The notes beneath the pieces are model-generated. The model worked only from the letters and a program-made list of their open reading frames with translations. It was not told the origin of the DNA and ran no database searches. The position numbers and the translations under genes are program-made. Below, piece after piece: positions 8,039-16,281 of a DNA stretch of 64,000 nt. The stretch comes from Brevibacterium sediminis (GTDB lineage: Bacteria; Actinomycetota; Actinomycetes; Actinomycetales; Brevibacteriaceae): contig NZ_JABKDD010000017.1 in NCBI RefSeq assembly GCF_013623905.1, positions 1 through 64,000 on the forward strand, written 5' to 3'. How positions within the stretch are numbered: position 1 is the stretch's first letter; every line of letters begins with the position of its first letter.

Positions 8039-9679
8039 ATGACAACCGAGCATGAATCAGGCACCGTGGCCTCGAACACCTCAGACCACCCGGACACGTT
8101 CCCCACAGAGATCCCGAACGAGCGATTCGACTACATCGTCGTCGGTGCGGGATCGGCCGGGTGCGTCCTCACCCGCCGGCTGCTCGATGCCGGAAAGAAA
8201 GTCTGCCTCGTCGAAGCCGGCGGAGACGAGACCAATCCGAACATCGACCATCTCAACAACCTCGGCCTGATCTGGCATTCGCAGCAGGACTGGGACTACT
8301 ACACTCCCCCGCAGCCGGCGGCGATGAACCGCCGCATCCACCTCCCCCGCGGCAAGGTCCTCGGCGGGTCGAATGCCCTCAACGCCGTCATCTGGGTCCG
8401 CGGCGATGCCTGGGACTACGAACAGTGGGTCGAATCCGGGTGTCCGGGATGGTCCTGGGACGAGGTCTGGCCGGTCTTCGCCGCAATCGAGAACTTCGAC
8501 GGCGACATCGCTGAGAATCGAGGCACCGACGGTCCGATGGATGTGCGCGTCGACTATGCGCGCAATCCGCTGCAGGAGGACATGTTCACGGCCGCCGCAC
8601 AGACCGGCATACCCGTCAATGACGACTACAACTCCGGATCCGTCGAAGGCATCGGAAAGATCCAGCTCAACGTACGCGACGGCAAACGACTCAACACATG
8701 GCGCGCCTACCTCAAGCCCCGCCTCGGCGATGAGAACCTCACGATTCTCACCTCCGCGCACGCCCGTCGGCTTCTCCTCGACGGGACCGCGATCACCGGT
8801 CTCGAGATCGATTTCCGCGGCCGCGTCGGCACCGTGTCCGCCGACGAGGTCGTCCTCTCCGCGGGTGCTCTGGCCTCCCCCGAGCTGCTACTGCGGTCGG
8901 GCATCGGTCCCGCCGAGGAGCTTGCCGAGGTCGGCATCGACTCGGTGGTCGATCTGCCGGGCGTCGGCAAGAATCTCCAGGATCATTGGCTCTCACCGGT
9001 CATCTTCTCCACCGGAGATCGGGAGGTGTCGATGGGAGAGGTGGCGCCCGCCGAGGTGCACTTCTTTGCGAAGTCCCGACCGGATCTGCCGGTCCCCGAC
9101 ACTCAGCCGTTGTTCTTCTCCGTGCCGATGTATGCCCAGGATGCGGCGCCGGCCGGGCAGACCGGACCAGGACCCGGCGGAGCATTCACTCTGCAGGGCG
9201 GCCTGGTTCGCCCCGAAAGTCGCGGAGAGGTGCGGCTCAGCGGGCCGAATCCACAGGATCCGCTCGTCGTCGATCCGCAGGTGCTCTCGGCACAGGCCGA
9301 TGTCGATGCTCTCGTCGCCTCGGTGAGGCAATGCCGTGAGATCGGGCGAGCCGAGGCCCTGTCATCGTGGCAGCCCACCGAGATTCACCCGGGCCCCGAG
9401 GTGGCCGACGAGGACCTCGAGGACTACGTCCGCGGGTCGGTTGTGACCTATCATCACCAAGCCGGGACCTGCCGGATGGGGACGGACGCCGAGGCGGTCG
9501 TCGACCCGGCCACGTTCGAGGTCCGGGGCGTGAGCCGGCTGCGGTTGGCCGATGCGTCGATCATGCCGCTCGTGCCGACCGGGAACACGAACGCTCCGAC
9601 GATCATGATCGCCGAACGCGCCGCGGCCGCTCTCGTCGGCTCCCCAGCCGAAGGAATCACCGCACCCGCCTCCCATTGA
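8039..9679 (+). CDS. GMC-family FAD oxidoreductase, choline dehydrogenase-like
   Basis: 546-aa glucose-methanol-choline oxidoreductase. The FAD Rossmann motif is VVGAGSAG (GAGSAG at residues 36-41) after a roughly 28-residue N-terminal extension; LPRGKVLGGSNALN is the first GMC signature, SAGALASPELLLRSGIGP the second, and HHQAGTCRMG with PTGNTNAPTIMIAERA near the C-terminus supplies the active-site His/Asn region. It oxidises an alcohol, donor unknown. Gene order (190 bp after the amine oxidase, same strand) suggests a link with amine or amino-alcohol use, but it has its own apparent promoter. BetA-like length, yet no betaine aldehyde dehydrogenase is adjacent on this strand. Confidence 0.9.
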   Translation: MTTEHESGTVASNTSDHPDTFPTEIPNERFDYIVVGAGSAGCVLTRRLLDAGKKVCLVEAGGDETNPNIDHLNNLGLIWHSQQDWDYYTPPQPAAMNRRIHLPRGKVLGGSNALNAVIWVRGDAWDYEQWVESGCPGWSWDEVWPVFAAIENFDGDIAENRGTDGPMDVRVDYARNPLQEDMFTAAAQTGIPVNDDYNSGSVEGIGKIQLNVRDGKRLNTWRAYLKPRLGDENLTILTSAHARRLLLDGTAITGLEIDFRGRVGTVSADEVVLSAGALASPELLLRSGIGPAEELAEVGIDSVVDLPGVGKNLQDHWLSPVIFSTGDREVSMGEVAPAEVHFFAKSRPDLPVPDTQPLFFSVPMYAQDAAPAGQTGPGPGGAFTLQGGLVRPESRGEVRLSGPNPQDPLVVDPQVLSAQADVDALVASVRQCREIGRAEALSSWQPTEIHPGPEVADEDLEDYVRGSVVTYHHQAGTCRMGTDAEAVVDPATFEVRGVSRLRLADASIMPLVPTGNTNAPTIMIAERAAAALVGSPAEGITAPASH

Positions 9680-9690
9680 TTCCCCTTATT

Positions 9691-9748
9691 GCTACCCGAC
9701 GGGGGCGCAGCAACCTGGCGCCAGGTTGCTGGGCCCCCGTCGGGTAGT
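9691..9748. repeat. 58-bp intergenic palindrome, copy 3
   Basis: Arms 9691-9719 and 9720-9748. The GC block is GGGGGC/CCCCC here instead of GCGGCC/GGCCGC, changed in both arms; one internal mismatch (G at 9706 region against G) and a G/T end pair are the only breaks. It begins 12 bp after the GMC stop codon and lies in the 5' region of the ThrE-like gene. Left flank ends TTATT, a degenerate AATT tail. Confidence 0.93.
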
Positions 9749-9803
9749 AGGAGGCTGGTATCTTCTACTTCGTCGGCCGATCTGCAGACGAGAGGGATTG
9801 GGA

Positions 9804-11039
9804 GTGCACGAGGCAAGCGAAAAGACCGTCCCCGCACAGGAGCTGCTGGTGACGATCGGGACGGGGCTGCTCGCCGGTGGGATCTCCTCGGTCGATGTCG
9901 AAGACGCTCTGACCGGGCTGGCACCTGCGCTCGGCCTGAAGTCCATCAACGTCGCAGCTCTTCCCAAGGGCCTGTTCCTCACCATCGGCCCCGGCAGTCC
10001 CACCCGGTTCGAACGCATCGGTCCTGACCTGCGGTTCGACCAGACAGCGAAGCTGCTCGACATCGTCGACGCCGTGCGGTCGCGTCGGCTCGGCATCGAC
10101 GCCGCTCGCCGCATGATCGAGGCCGAGGTCTACGGCACTCCCCCGCGCTGGCCCGGATGGGTGACCTGCCTCGGCGCGGTGCCCGTCGGCGTCGGGCTGT
10201 GCCTGCTGCTCGAACCGGGACTGGTCAACCTCGCCTTCGCCGCTCTCGGTTCGCTCATCGTCGCGGGTGTGCTCGCCGTCAACGCCCGCCACCCCAGCCT
10301 CGGACCGCTGCTGCCGGTCGCCTCGGCGTTCATCGTCGCGGTGCTCATCCTCATCGGCTTCCGCCTCGACTGGCTGGACAGTCCCCTGCGCACGATCGTC
10401 GCCACCCTGGCGCTGCTGCTGCCCGGCAGCGCCGTGGTAACCGGGCTGACCGAGATCTCCGCCGGCGCCCTCTCGGCAGGCAGTTCCCGGCTCGTCTCGG
10501 CCACCGTCCAGTTGGCGATGTTCATCGCCGGAGTCGCCGGTGCCGCCGTCGTCACTGGCACCGGCGCCGAGGCGCTTGCGAACTCCCAGCTCACCGCCTC
10601 GACATGGTGGCTCTCCGCCCTGGGCGTGGCCGCCGCGACACTGGGCCTCATCATCTATCTGCACACCCCTCTCGAGCACACCGTGCCGATCGTCCTCACC
10701 ATCACTGCGGCCGCGCTGGCGCAGCTGGGCATCGGTGCCGAATTCGGTGCGGCCATCGGCGGTCTGGCCGGCGCTTTGACCGCATCGGTGGTGGCCGTCG
10801 TGCTCTCGCGCCTGCCGAAAGGCCCGATCTGGCGGATCAGCTTCGTGCCCGCGTTCCTCGTCGTCGCCCCCGGGTCGTTCGGGCTCCTCAATGCCTCACA
10901 GATCGAATTCGGTGACGGCGCTGGGGTTGCCGGCAGCATGCTGGCGGCTGCGACCACGTTCTTCACGATCGCCATCGGCACGGTCATCGGCGCCGCCATT
11001 GCCCACACCGTCGAGCCCAAGGACGAAATCGTCGCCTGA
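9804..11039 (+). CDS. ThrE-type threonine/serine exporter-like membrane protein
   Basis: 411-aa protein of the ThrE family (PF06738/ThrE fusion type). Residues about 1-115 are the soluble DUF1212-like domain (LLAGGISSVDVEDALTGLAP; SINVAALPKGLFLTI); residues about 125-405 hold around ten hydrophobic segments. In Corynebacterium ThrE exports threonine and serine by proton exchange. I place the start at GTG 9804, after AGAGGGATTGGGA; longer frames would run through the palindrome and have no support. Same strand as the amine oxidase and GMC genes, convergent with the aldo-keto reductase. Substrate not provable from sequence. Confidence 0.82.
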   Translation: MHEASEKTVPAQELLVTIGTGLLAGGISSVDVEDALTGLAPALGLKSINVAALPKGLFLTIGPGSPTRFERIGPDLRFDQTAKLLDIVDAVRSRRLGIDAARRMIEAEVYGTPPRWPGWVTCLGAVPVGVGLCLLLEPGLVNLAFAALGSLIVAGVLAVNARHPSLGPLLPVASAFIVAVLILIGFRLDWLDSPLRTIVATLALLLPGSAVVTGLTEISAGALSAGSSRLVSATVQLAMFIAGVAGAAVVTGTGAEALANSQLTASTWWLSALGVAAATLGLIIYLHTPLEHTVPIVLTITAAALAQLGIGAEFGAAIGGLAGALTASVVAVVLSRLPKGPIWRISFVPAFLVVAPGSFGLLNASQIEFGDGAGVAGSMLAAATTFFTIAIGTVIGAAIAHTVEPKDEIVA

Positions 11040-11051
11040 GACACCCCTAGA

Positions 11052-11109
11052 GCTACCTGACGGCGGCTCAGCTACCTCGCGCGAGGTTGCTGAGCCGCCG
11101 TCCGGTAGT
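11052..11109. repeat. 58-bp intergenic palindrome, copy 4
   Basis: Arms 11052-11080 and 11081-11109. Carries the GCTCAGC/GCTGAGC variant of the stem. It is the most worn copy: mismatches at GCTACC against GGTTGC, at CTGACGG against CCGTCCGG, and at the outer pair. Lies between convergent stop codons at 11039 and 11124. AATT tail on the right. Confidence 0.93.
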
Positions 11110-11123
11110 AATTGGGAGGGAAG

Positions 11124-12089
11124 TCAGGACGGTTCTTCTACAGCGAACGGTGTCGAGGCCCGGTCGAGACGGTCGACCTCGTCGGTGCTGAGCTCGAGCC
11201 CGGGCGCGGCCATGACCGCCTCGAGCTGCTCAGGTGTGCGGGCCGAGGCGATCGGCGCCGTCACGCCATTCGCCAACAGCCAGGACAGCGCCACAGTCGT
11301 CGGAGCGACATCGTGCGAATCAGCGATCGCGACGAGATCGTCGACGACCTTGAGCCCCTCGGCATTGAAATATCCCTGCACCATGCCACCCCGATCGGCC
11401 CCCTCGAGGTCGGCTTCGGTGCGGTATTTGCCGGTGAGGAAGCCGGCGGCAAGGCTGAAGTACGAGAACACCGCGAGATCCCGCCGCTCGGCGATTGGGC
11501 GCAGATCGGTCTCGAACTCCCGCCGATAGACGAGGCTGTACTGCGGTTGGATCGCGACCGGCTTGACCAGCCCTTCGTCCTCAGCCGCTGCGAACCACCC
11601 GGCCAGACGCGCCGGCGAATAGTTCGACACCGCGGTGTGCTTGGCCTTACCGGAACGGACGATCTCATCGAAGGCGCGGGCCACCTCGGCGATGGGGGTC
11701 ACCTCATCGTCACGGTGGGCGTAGTAGAGGTCGACGTGATCGGTCTGCAGACGCTCCAGTGAGGCGTCGATGGCGGTGCGGATGTATTCGGGATCCTGCG
11801 TCTTGTGCTCGGGATGGTCGCCGACCTTCGTGGCGATGACGACGTCATCGCGGTTGTCCCGCGAGTCCAACCAGGTGCCGATGATGGTCTCGGATTCGCG
11901 GCCGGTGTTGCCGGGCACCCACGCAGGGTAGGACTCGGCGGTGTCGAGGAAATTGCCGCCGCCTGCCACGAAGGCGTCGAGGACGGCATGGGACTGCGCC
12001 TCATCGGCCGTCCACCCGAAGGTGTTCGTGCCGAGATTGATCGGGAAGACGGACAGGTCGGTGCCGGGGATCTGCTTCCGTGACGTCAA
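11124..12089 (-). CDS. aldo/keto reductase
   Basis: 321-aa NADPH-dependent aldo/keto reductase (TIM barrel). The tetrad is recognisable: Asp and Tyr in FLDTAESYP, Lys in ATKVGDHP, His in DLYYAHRDD; the cofactor loop has IASARTPEQL. I choose the TTG at 12089, five bases after GGAGG, giving a mature start TSRKQIPG; an ATG 12 nt upstream would place the GGAGG inside the coding region. Third gene of a monooxygenase-SDR-AKR run on the minus strand, 72 bp after the SDR. Likely acts on carbonyl intermediates of the same route (inference). Confidence 0.9.
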   Translation of the reverse strand: MTSRKQIPGTDLSVFPINLGTNTFGWTADEAQSHAVLDAFVAGGGNFLDTAESYPAWVPGNTGRESETIIGTWLDSRDNRDDVVIATKVGDHPEHKTQDPEYIRTAIDASLERLQTDHVDLYYAHRDDEVTPIAEVARAFDEIVRSGKAKHTAVSNYSPARLAGWFAAAEDEGLVKPVAIQPQYSLVYRREFETDLRPIAERRDLAVFSYFSLAAGFLTGKYRTEADLEGADRGGMVQGYFNAEGLKVVDDLVAIADSHDVAPTTVALSWLLANGVTAPIASARTPEQLEAVMAAPGLELSTDEVDRLDRASTPFAVEEPS

Positions 12090-12161
12090 ATTTTCCTCCA
12101 TTCGCAGAATGTCCGGGCCTCAGATGGCCCGCACCTCTGCACAACGGATAGATCTGGAGGA

Positions 12162-13025
12162 CTATTCCGCCGAGGCGGCCCACCCCTGACCGCGCCCCGC
12201 GCGGGAGGTCGTGAACGCCGCGACCTCGTCACCGGCGCGGGCGTCGGCCCTCACCTGCGCGACCTGGTCGGGCACCATGGCCCCGAAGATACGGTCCCTG
12301 ACCGGCTGCGGCAGGAGATCGGCCAGGCGGGTCACGGGACCGATGAAGCCGGGTACGGTGATCTCGAAACGGGGCCGGGCGACCGCACGGACGACGGCGG
12401 CCGCGACATGGTCGGGACGCAGCAGCGGACCCGCACCGGTGCCGGTCCCCGCGGCCAGGACGGTGTCGACGACGGCGGGCATGACGGCGGTGAAGTGCAC
12501 CCCGGTACCGCGCATCTCCGTGCGCACAGCCTTGAGGTAGCCAAGCACTCCGTGTTTGGTCGCCGCGTATGTCGCCTCGCCCGGGGTGGGCAGGATCGAT
12601 GCCGCCGAGGCGACCGTGATGAGGTGACCGTGCCCGGCCTCGCGCATGGCAGGTGCTGCGGTCTTGATTCCGTTGATGACGCCGAGGAGGTTGACCTCGA
12701 GCTGAGCGCGAGCCGCTCCGTTCGGTTCCTCGTCGAAGGAACCGACCCACATGATGCCGGCATTGTTGACGAGCACATCGACGGGGCCGAGATCGCGGCG
12801 GACGAATTCGAGGAAATCGGCGAAGGATTCCGGGTCGGTGACGTCGAGGCCGAAGGCGCGCACTCCCAGTTCCGCGGCGGTGTCCTCGGCCGCTTCGAGG
12901 TCGCGGTCGCCGATGGCGACTCGAGCGCCGGCCGCGGTGAACTGTGCGGCGATCGCCTTGCCGATTCCGCGTGCCCCTCCGGTGACGGCGACGATCTTCC
13001 CGCGGGTCGTGCCGGAGCGTTTCAT
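12162..13025 (-). CDS. short-chain dehydrogenase/reductase
   Basis: 287-aa classical SDR. The nucleotide motif is TGGARGIG (near residues 15-22 from ATG 13025), the NNAG motif follows strand 4, and the catalytic Ser and YAATK tetrad are present (SAASILPT...YAATK). The ATG overlaps the stop codon of the upstream flavin monooxygenase gene (ATGA), so the two are translationally coupled. A 45-residue C-terminal extension beyond the core domain resembles membrane-proximal SDRs of actinobacteria. Probably interconverts an alcohol and the ketone handled by the monooxygenase; the substrate is not visible. Confidence 0.9.
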   Translation of the reverse strand: MKRSGTTRGKIVAVTGGARGIGKAIAAQFTAAGARVAIGDRDLEAAEDTAAELGVRAFGLDVTDPESFADFLEFVRRDLGPVDVLVNNAGIMWVGSFDEEPNGAARAQLEVNLLGVINGIKTAAPAMREAGHGHLITVASAASILPTPGEATYAATKHGVLGYLKAVRTEMRGTGVHFTAVMPAVVDTVLAAGTGTGAGPLLRPDHVAAAVVRAVARPRFEITVPGFIGPVTRLADLLPQPVRDRIFGAMVPDQVAQVRADARAGDEVAAFTTSRAGRGQGWAASAE

Positions 13026-14398
13026 GCGGCGATAGCTCCCTTCTTCATCTCCCGGTCGATCTCCCACAGATAGTGGTCGAAGTCGACCTCCATCGTGTGC
13101 CGGGGCGAATCGTAGAACTGCTTCTTGTTCCGGCGGTCATCGCGAGCCATCTGTCTGACCATGTCCCGGCTGCTCGGCAGTTCGCAGGATCCCGTGAGGA
13201 TCTTCGCCACCAGCTTCGACTGGGCTTCGGACAGCGGCATGACCGCACCCACCGGCTGGAGCAGGCCGATGAAGAACAGCCCCGGCAGGTCGGGGTGGAC
13301 CATCCGCTTCCACAGCGGCAGGTCGTTGTTCGCGACATCGACGACGTCGGAGGACAAGAACGGAAACGACACTCGGTACCCGGTGGCCCAGACGATGAGG
13401 TCGGCCGGGGCCGAGGTTCCGTCGGTGAAGACGACGCGGTCGCGCTCGAGGCGTTCGATCCCGGGACGCACCGTCACGGTACCGGCCTTGAGGCGATCCC
13501 GGATGGCATCCGACTGCACGGGGTGGGACTGGCCCGGCGTGTGGCCGGGCACCGGCAGTCCGTATTTCTTCAACCCGCCGGAGAGGATCGCGCCGAGGCG
13601 CAGCCGGGCCGAGGTCATCCACCACGGGGCCCACCCGGGCAGGACGATCTGGTCGGCCGCCATGCCCATGATCGTCTTCTTCATCACCCATTGGCCGCGT
13701 CTGATCGAGAGGGTGACGTTGTTCGCCCGGCGCGAGCCTTCGACGGCGATGTCCATGGCCGAGTTGCCGGCACCGACGACGACCACATCACGTCCCTCGA
13801 GCTGGTCACCGCTGCGGTAGTCGTGGGCGTGGATCTGTTCGCCGGCGAAGTCCCCCGGGTAGGCAGGGTCGGGCCAGCGGGCATCCCAGTGGTGGCCGTT
13901 GGCGACCATCACGGCATCGTAGTGCCGGGTCTCCGACACGGCATCTTGACCTATTCCGGATCTGATGTCGACATCCCAACCGCCACGGCCGCCTCGGCGA
14001 ACATCGGTGACTTCGGTGTTGAAGGTGATCGTGTGACCGAATCCGAAGTGGTCGACGTAGTCACGGAAATAGTCGAAGACCTGATCGTGGCTGGCGTAGT
14101 GCGGGTAGTGCTCGGGCATCGGGAAGTCGGAGAAGGCCATGCGCGGGCACGAGGTGTTGATCTGCAGGGTCTCGTAGCAGGCGCTCTGACCATTGGGGTT
14201 ATCGAAGAGCCATGTGCCGCCGATTTCGCTGCCCTTTTCGAAGCAGTCGAAGGGGATGGCTGAGGTGTAGAGCGTCTTCGCGGCGGCGATGCCGGAGGAT
14301 CCCGCTCCGATGATGCAGACCTTCGGCAGTGAGGGGTCCGGGGCGATCGGGGCGGTGGGGGCCGGTGCGCGACGACCTTGTCGAATCATGTAAGCCAT
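13022..14398 (-). CDS. flavin-containing (FMO/Baeyer-Villiger-type) monooxygenase
   Basis: 458-aa class B flavoprotein monooxygenase. FAD motif GAGSSG near the N-terminus, NADPH motif GAGNSA in the middle, and the family fingerprint FAGEQIHAHDY (pattern FxGxxxHxxxY, closer to FMO than to the FxGxxxHxxxW of Baeyer-Villiger enzymes) just before it; WATGY is the C-terminal signature. I take ATG 14398, since a TACTCT hexamer lies five bases upstream and the divergent operator is just beyond; in-frame sequence further upstream overlaps the divergent TetR gene. First gene of a coupled monooxygenase-SDR-AKR operon under the divergent TetR protein. Ketone or heteroatom oxidation is expected; substrate unknown. 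Confidence 0.88.
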   Translation of the reverse strand: MAYMIRQGRRAPAPTAPIAPDPSLPKVCIIGAGSSGIAAAKTLYTSAIPFDCFEKGSEIGGTWLFDNPNGQSACYETLQINTSCPRMAFSDFPMPEHYPHYASHDQVFDYFRDYVDHFGFGHTITFNTEVTDVRRGGRGGWDVDIRSGIGQDAVSETRHYDAVMVANGHHWDARWPDPAYPGDFAGEQIHAHDYRSGDQLEGRDVVVVGAGNSAMDIAVEGSRRANNVTLSIRRGQWVMKKTIMGMAADQIVLPGWAPWWMTSARLRLGAILSGGLKKYGLPVPGHTPGQSHPVQSDAIRDRLKAGTVTVRPGIERLERDRVVFTDGTSAPADLIVWATGYRVSFPFLSSDVVDVANNDLPLWKRMVHPDLPGLFFIGLLQPVGAVMPLSEAQSKLVAKILTGSCELPSSRDMVRQMARDDRRNKKQFYDSPRHTMEVDFDHYLWEIDREMKKGAIAA

Positions 14399-14403
14399 GT
14401 CAC

Positions 14404-14409
14404 AGAGTA
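14404..14409 (-). promoter_or_regulatory. -10 element TACTCT of the monooxygenase operon
   Basis: On the minus strand TACTCT ends five bases before the monooxygenase ATG at 14398, a leaderless arrangement. Its upstream promoter half overlaps the palindrome at 14414-14435. Confidence 0.45.
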
Positions 14410-14413
14410 TGCC

Positions 14414-14435
14414 AGTGAAAATATGAATTTTCACT
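14414..14435. promoter_or_regulatory. TetR operator, 22-bp inverted repeat
   Basis: Perfect 9-bp arms AGTGAAAAT and ATTTTCACT around the 4-bp centre ATGA, AT-rich in an otherwise GC-rich region. It sits between the two divergent start codons and overlaps both proposed promoters, so the adjacent TetR protein bound here would shut off the monooxygenase operon and itself. Confidence 0.7.
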
Positions 14436-14440
14436 ATTAT
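14435..14440 (+). promoter_or_regulatory. -10 element TATTAT of the tetR gene
   Basis: TATTAT ends six bases before ATG 14447. The intervening GGGAGG touches the ATG, too close to act as a normal ribosome site, so a leaderless mRNA is likely. Confidence 0.45.
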
Positions 14441-14446
14441 GGGAGG

Positions 14447-15127
14447 ATGGATTCTTCTCCGGCCCAGCCTTCGTCCCCACGTCGCTGGCACGGCACCCTG
14501 CGGTCGGAACGGGATTCGGCGCGTCGTACGCGCCTGCTCGACGCGGCGCTCGAGCTCTACGGAACGATCGGGTTCCGCAAGACCTCGGTGCAAGCCCTGT
14601 GCCAGGAGTCGGGGGTCTCCAGCCGGTCCTTCTACGAGCTCTTCCCGACTCAGGAGAGTCTCCTCGAAGACCTCTACATCGAACTCAACGAGGAGATCAC
14701 CACGGTCCTCGACGAGGCGCAGATCCCCTCTGACGCCACTTTGGCCGAAGCTGCCAGGCTGATCGTCGGCGCGGCCCTGTCGCCGATGCTCGATGACGAG
14801 CGCAAGGCTCGCGTCCTCGAGGTAGAAGCCGTCGGCATCTGCGACTCACTCGAGGAACGGCGTCATCAGACGATGCGACTGCTGGCCGCCTCGGTGCAGG
14901 GAGCCTTCGACGAACTCGATCACGCCTACGGCCTGACCGCGCCGGCGGCGTCGAATGACCTCACAAGCATCGTCCTCGTCGGCGGAATCACCGAGACGCT
15001 CGTGCAGCGCATCCACACTCCCGCCGATGAGCGATCATCCCGGGATGAGTTCCTCACCGACATCACCGAGGTGGCCCTGCGTGCCCATGGCATCGCCGAC
15101 CGCCATTTTCGCCTCCGCCCAGCGTGA
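14447..15127 (+). CDS. TetR-family transcriptional regulator
   Basis: 226-aa regulator. The helix-turn-helix is KTSVQALCQESGVSSRSFYE (about residues 45-65), and a variable all-helical ligand domain follows. ATG 14447 is preferred over an in-frame ATG at 14423 because the latter falls inside the operator palindrome. It is divergent from the flavin monooxygenase operon with the operator between, the classic layout for a local repressor relieved by the pathway substrate or product. Assignment of target is by position. Confidence 0.85.
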   Translation: MDSSPAQPSSPRRWHGTLRSERDSARRTRLLDAALELYGTIGFRKTSVQALCQESGVSSRSFYELFPTQESLLEDLYIELNEEITTVLDEAQIPSDATLAEAARLIVGAALSPMLDDERKARVLEVEAVGICDSLEERRHQTMRLLAASVQGAFDELDHAYGLTAPAASNDLTSIVLVGGITETLVQRIHTPADERSSRDEFLTDITEVALRAHGIADRHFRLRPA

Positions 15128-15204
15128 GAGTGCGGTGAGCGCGGTACAGATCCTGTCGATGGTGCCGTCCATGCCGGTGGTCGGACCTCACTTGAGGAGG
15201 CGCA

Positions 15205-16050
15205 TCACTTGAGGAGGCGGTCCATTCGACGGTCGGAGAGCTTCCTTCCGCCGGTCTGACAGCCGGGGCAGTACTGGAGGGATTTGTCGGCAAAGGACAC
15301 CTCGGCGATGGTCTCCCCGCAGACATGACAGGTCTCACCTGTGCGGCCGTGAACGGAGAATCCGCGTTTCTTCGCGGTTTTGATCTTGCCCGGCGGCAGG
15401 CCGACGAGGGCTGTGCGGGCGGCATCGAGCACCTCATGGATGGCGGTGTGCAGCGTCTGCGGGTCGACGGTCTTCGCGGTTGCGAACGGGGAGAGCTTCG
15501 CAGCGTGGAGGATCTCATCGGTATAGGCATTGCCGAGGCCCGAGATGATTCTCTGATCTTCGAGGACCGTTTTGATCCGGGAGGTCGACTCGGACAGTGC
15601 CGCGGCGAGTTCGTCGACGGTGAGACTCAGGGCGTCGGGACCCAGCGAGGCGAGGGCGGGCACCTCGGAGGGGTCACGGACGAGGGACACGGCGGCGTTC
15701 TTCTTCGATCCGGGTTCGATGAGGTCGAAGGCGGCTCCCGAGGCCAGGGTTACGCGCATTCCCAACGGCCCCTTGCCCATCCGGACCGGACCATTCGGTG
15801 CGGTGTCGTGCCAGTTCAGCCAGCCCATTCGGGCGAACCGGCAGACCAGGTTAAGTCCGTCGAGACCGATGACGAGGGCTCGCCCACGGCGGGCCACCTC
15901 GGTGATTGCAAGTCCGGCGAGCGCATCGATGCTCGGGTCGACGGTCTTGAGCAGGCTGAGCTCGGCGATGTCCGCGCGGGTGACGAAGTCCCCGACCAGC
16001 CGAGGACGCAGGAAGTCGACCAGCGCGTCGACCTCGGGCAGCTCCGGCAT
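15205..16050 (-). CDS. Fpg/Nei-family DNA glycosylase
   Basis: 281-aa bifunctional base-excision repair glycosylase. The start is fixed at ATG 16050 because the family needs an N-terminal Pro-Glu nucleophile after Met removal, and the protein begins MPELPEV. The helix-two-turns-helix region (SGLGNAYTDEIL) is complete and the C-terminal zinc finger has two Cys pairs (CHVC...CPGC, residues about 240-265). FSVHGRTGETC and the overall length fit an Fpg-like subgroup of actinobacteria; whether it prefers 8-oxoguanine or oxidised pyrimidines cannot be said. The last codons and stop are duplicated just downstream at 15188-15202. Confidence 0.9.
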   Translation of the reverse strand: MPELPEVDALVDFLRPRLVGDFVTRADIAELSLLKTVDPSIDALAGLAITEVARRGRALVIGLDGLNLVCRFARMGWLNWHDTAPNGPVRMGKGPLGMRVTLASGAAFDLIEPGSKKNAAVSLVRDPSEVPALASLGPDALSLTVDELAAALSESTSRIKTVLEDQRIISGLGNAYTDEILHAAKLSPFATAKTVDPQTLHTAIHEVLDAARTALVGLPPGKIKTAKKRGFSVHGRTGETCHVCGETIAEVSFADKSLQYCPGCQTGGRKLSDRRMDRLLK

Positions 16051-16094
16051 AGTCCCAGTATCCTCCTCACCTCCCAATCCCAACACCCCCAATT

Positions 16095-16152
16095 GCTACC
16101 TGACGGCGGCTCAGCAACCTCGCGCGAGGTTGCTGAGCCGCCGTCGGGTAGT
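16095..16152. repeat. 58-bp intergenic palindrome, copy 5
   Basis: Arms 16095-16123 and 16124-16152, with the GCTCAGC/GCTGAGC stem. Mismatches only at the outer G/T pair and at CTGACGG against CCGTCGGG. Unlike all other copies it lies between two divergent genes (starts at 16050 and 16282), where no transcript end is expected. AATT tail on the left. Confidence 0.94.
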
Positions 16153-16281
16153 TCTGAGACGCGCAAACCCGGTCGCAGGAGGTGACCGACCTTGAGAACC
16201 CGTCGGTCGAGGACTAGCGTGGATTGACCACCGCAAACCGAGTGGCTTCGGTGGATCGCTGACTGCCGAAGGAGGCGGACA

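Noticed and set aside
12408..13073. Plus-strand frame antisense to the SDR gene
   Set aside because: Antisense shadow; the SDR has full motifs and coupled start.
13022..14398. Calling the monooxygenase a Baeyer-Villiger enzyme outright
   Set aside because: Its fingerprint FAGEQIHAHDY fits the FMO form (Y at the end), so only the broader class B call is safe.
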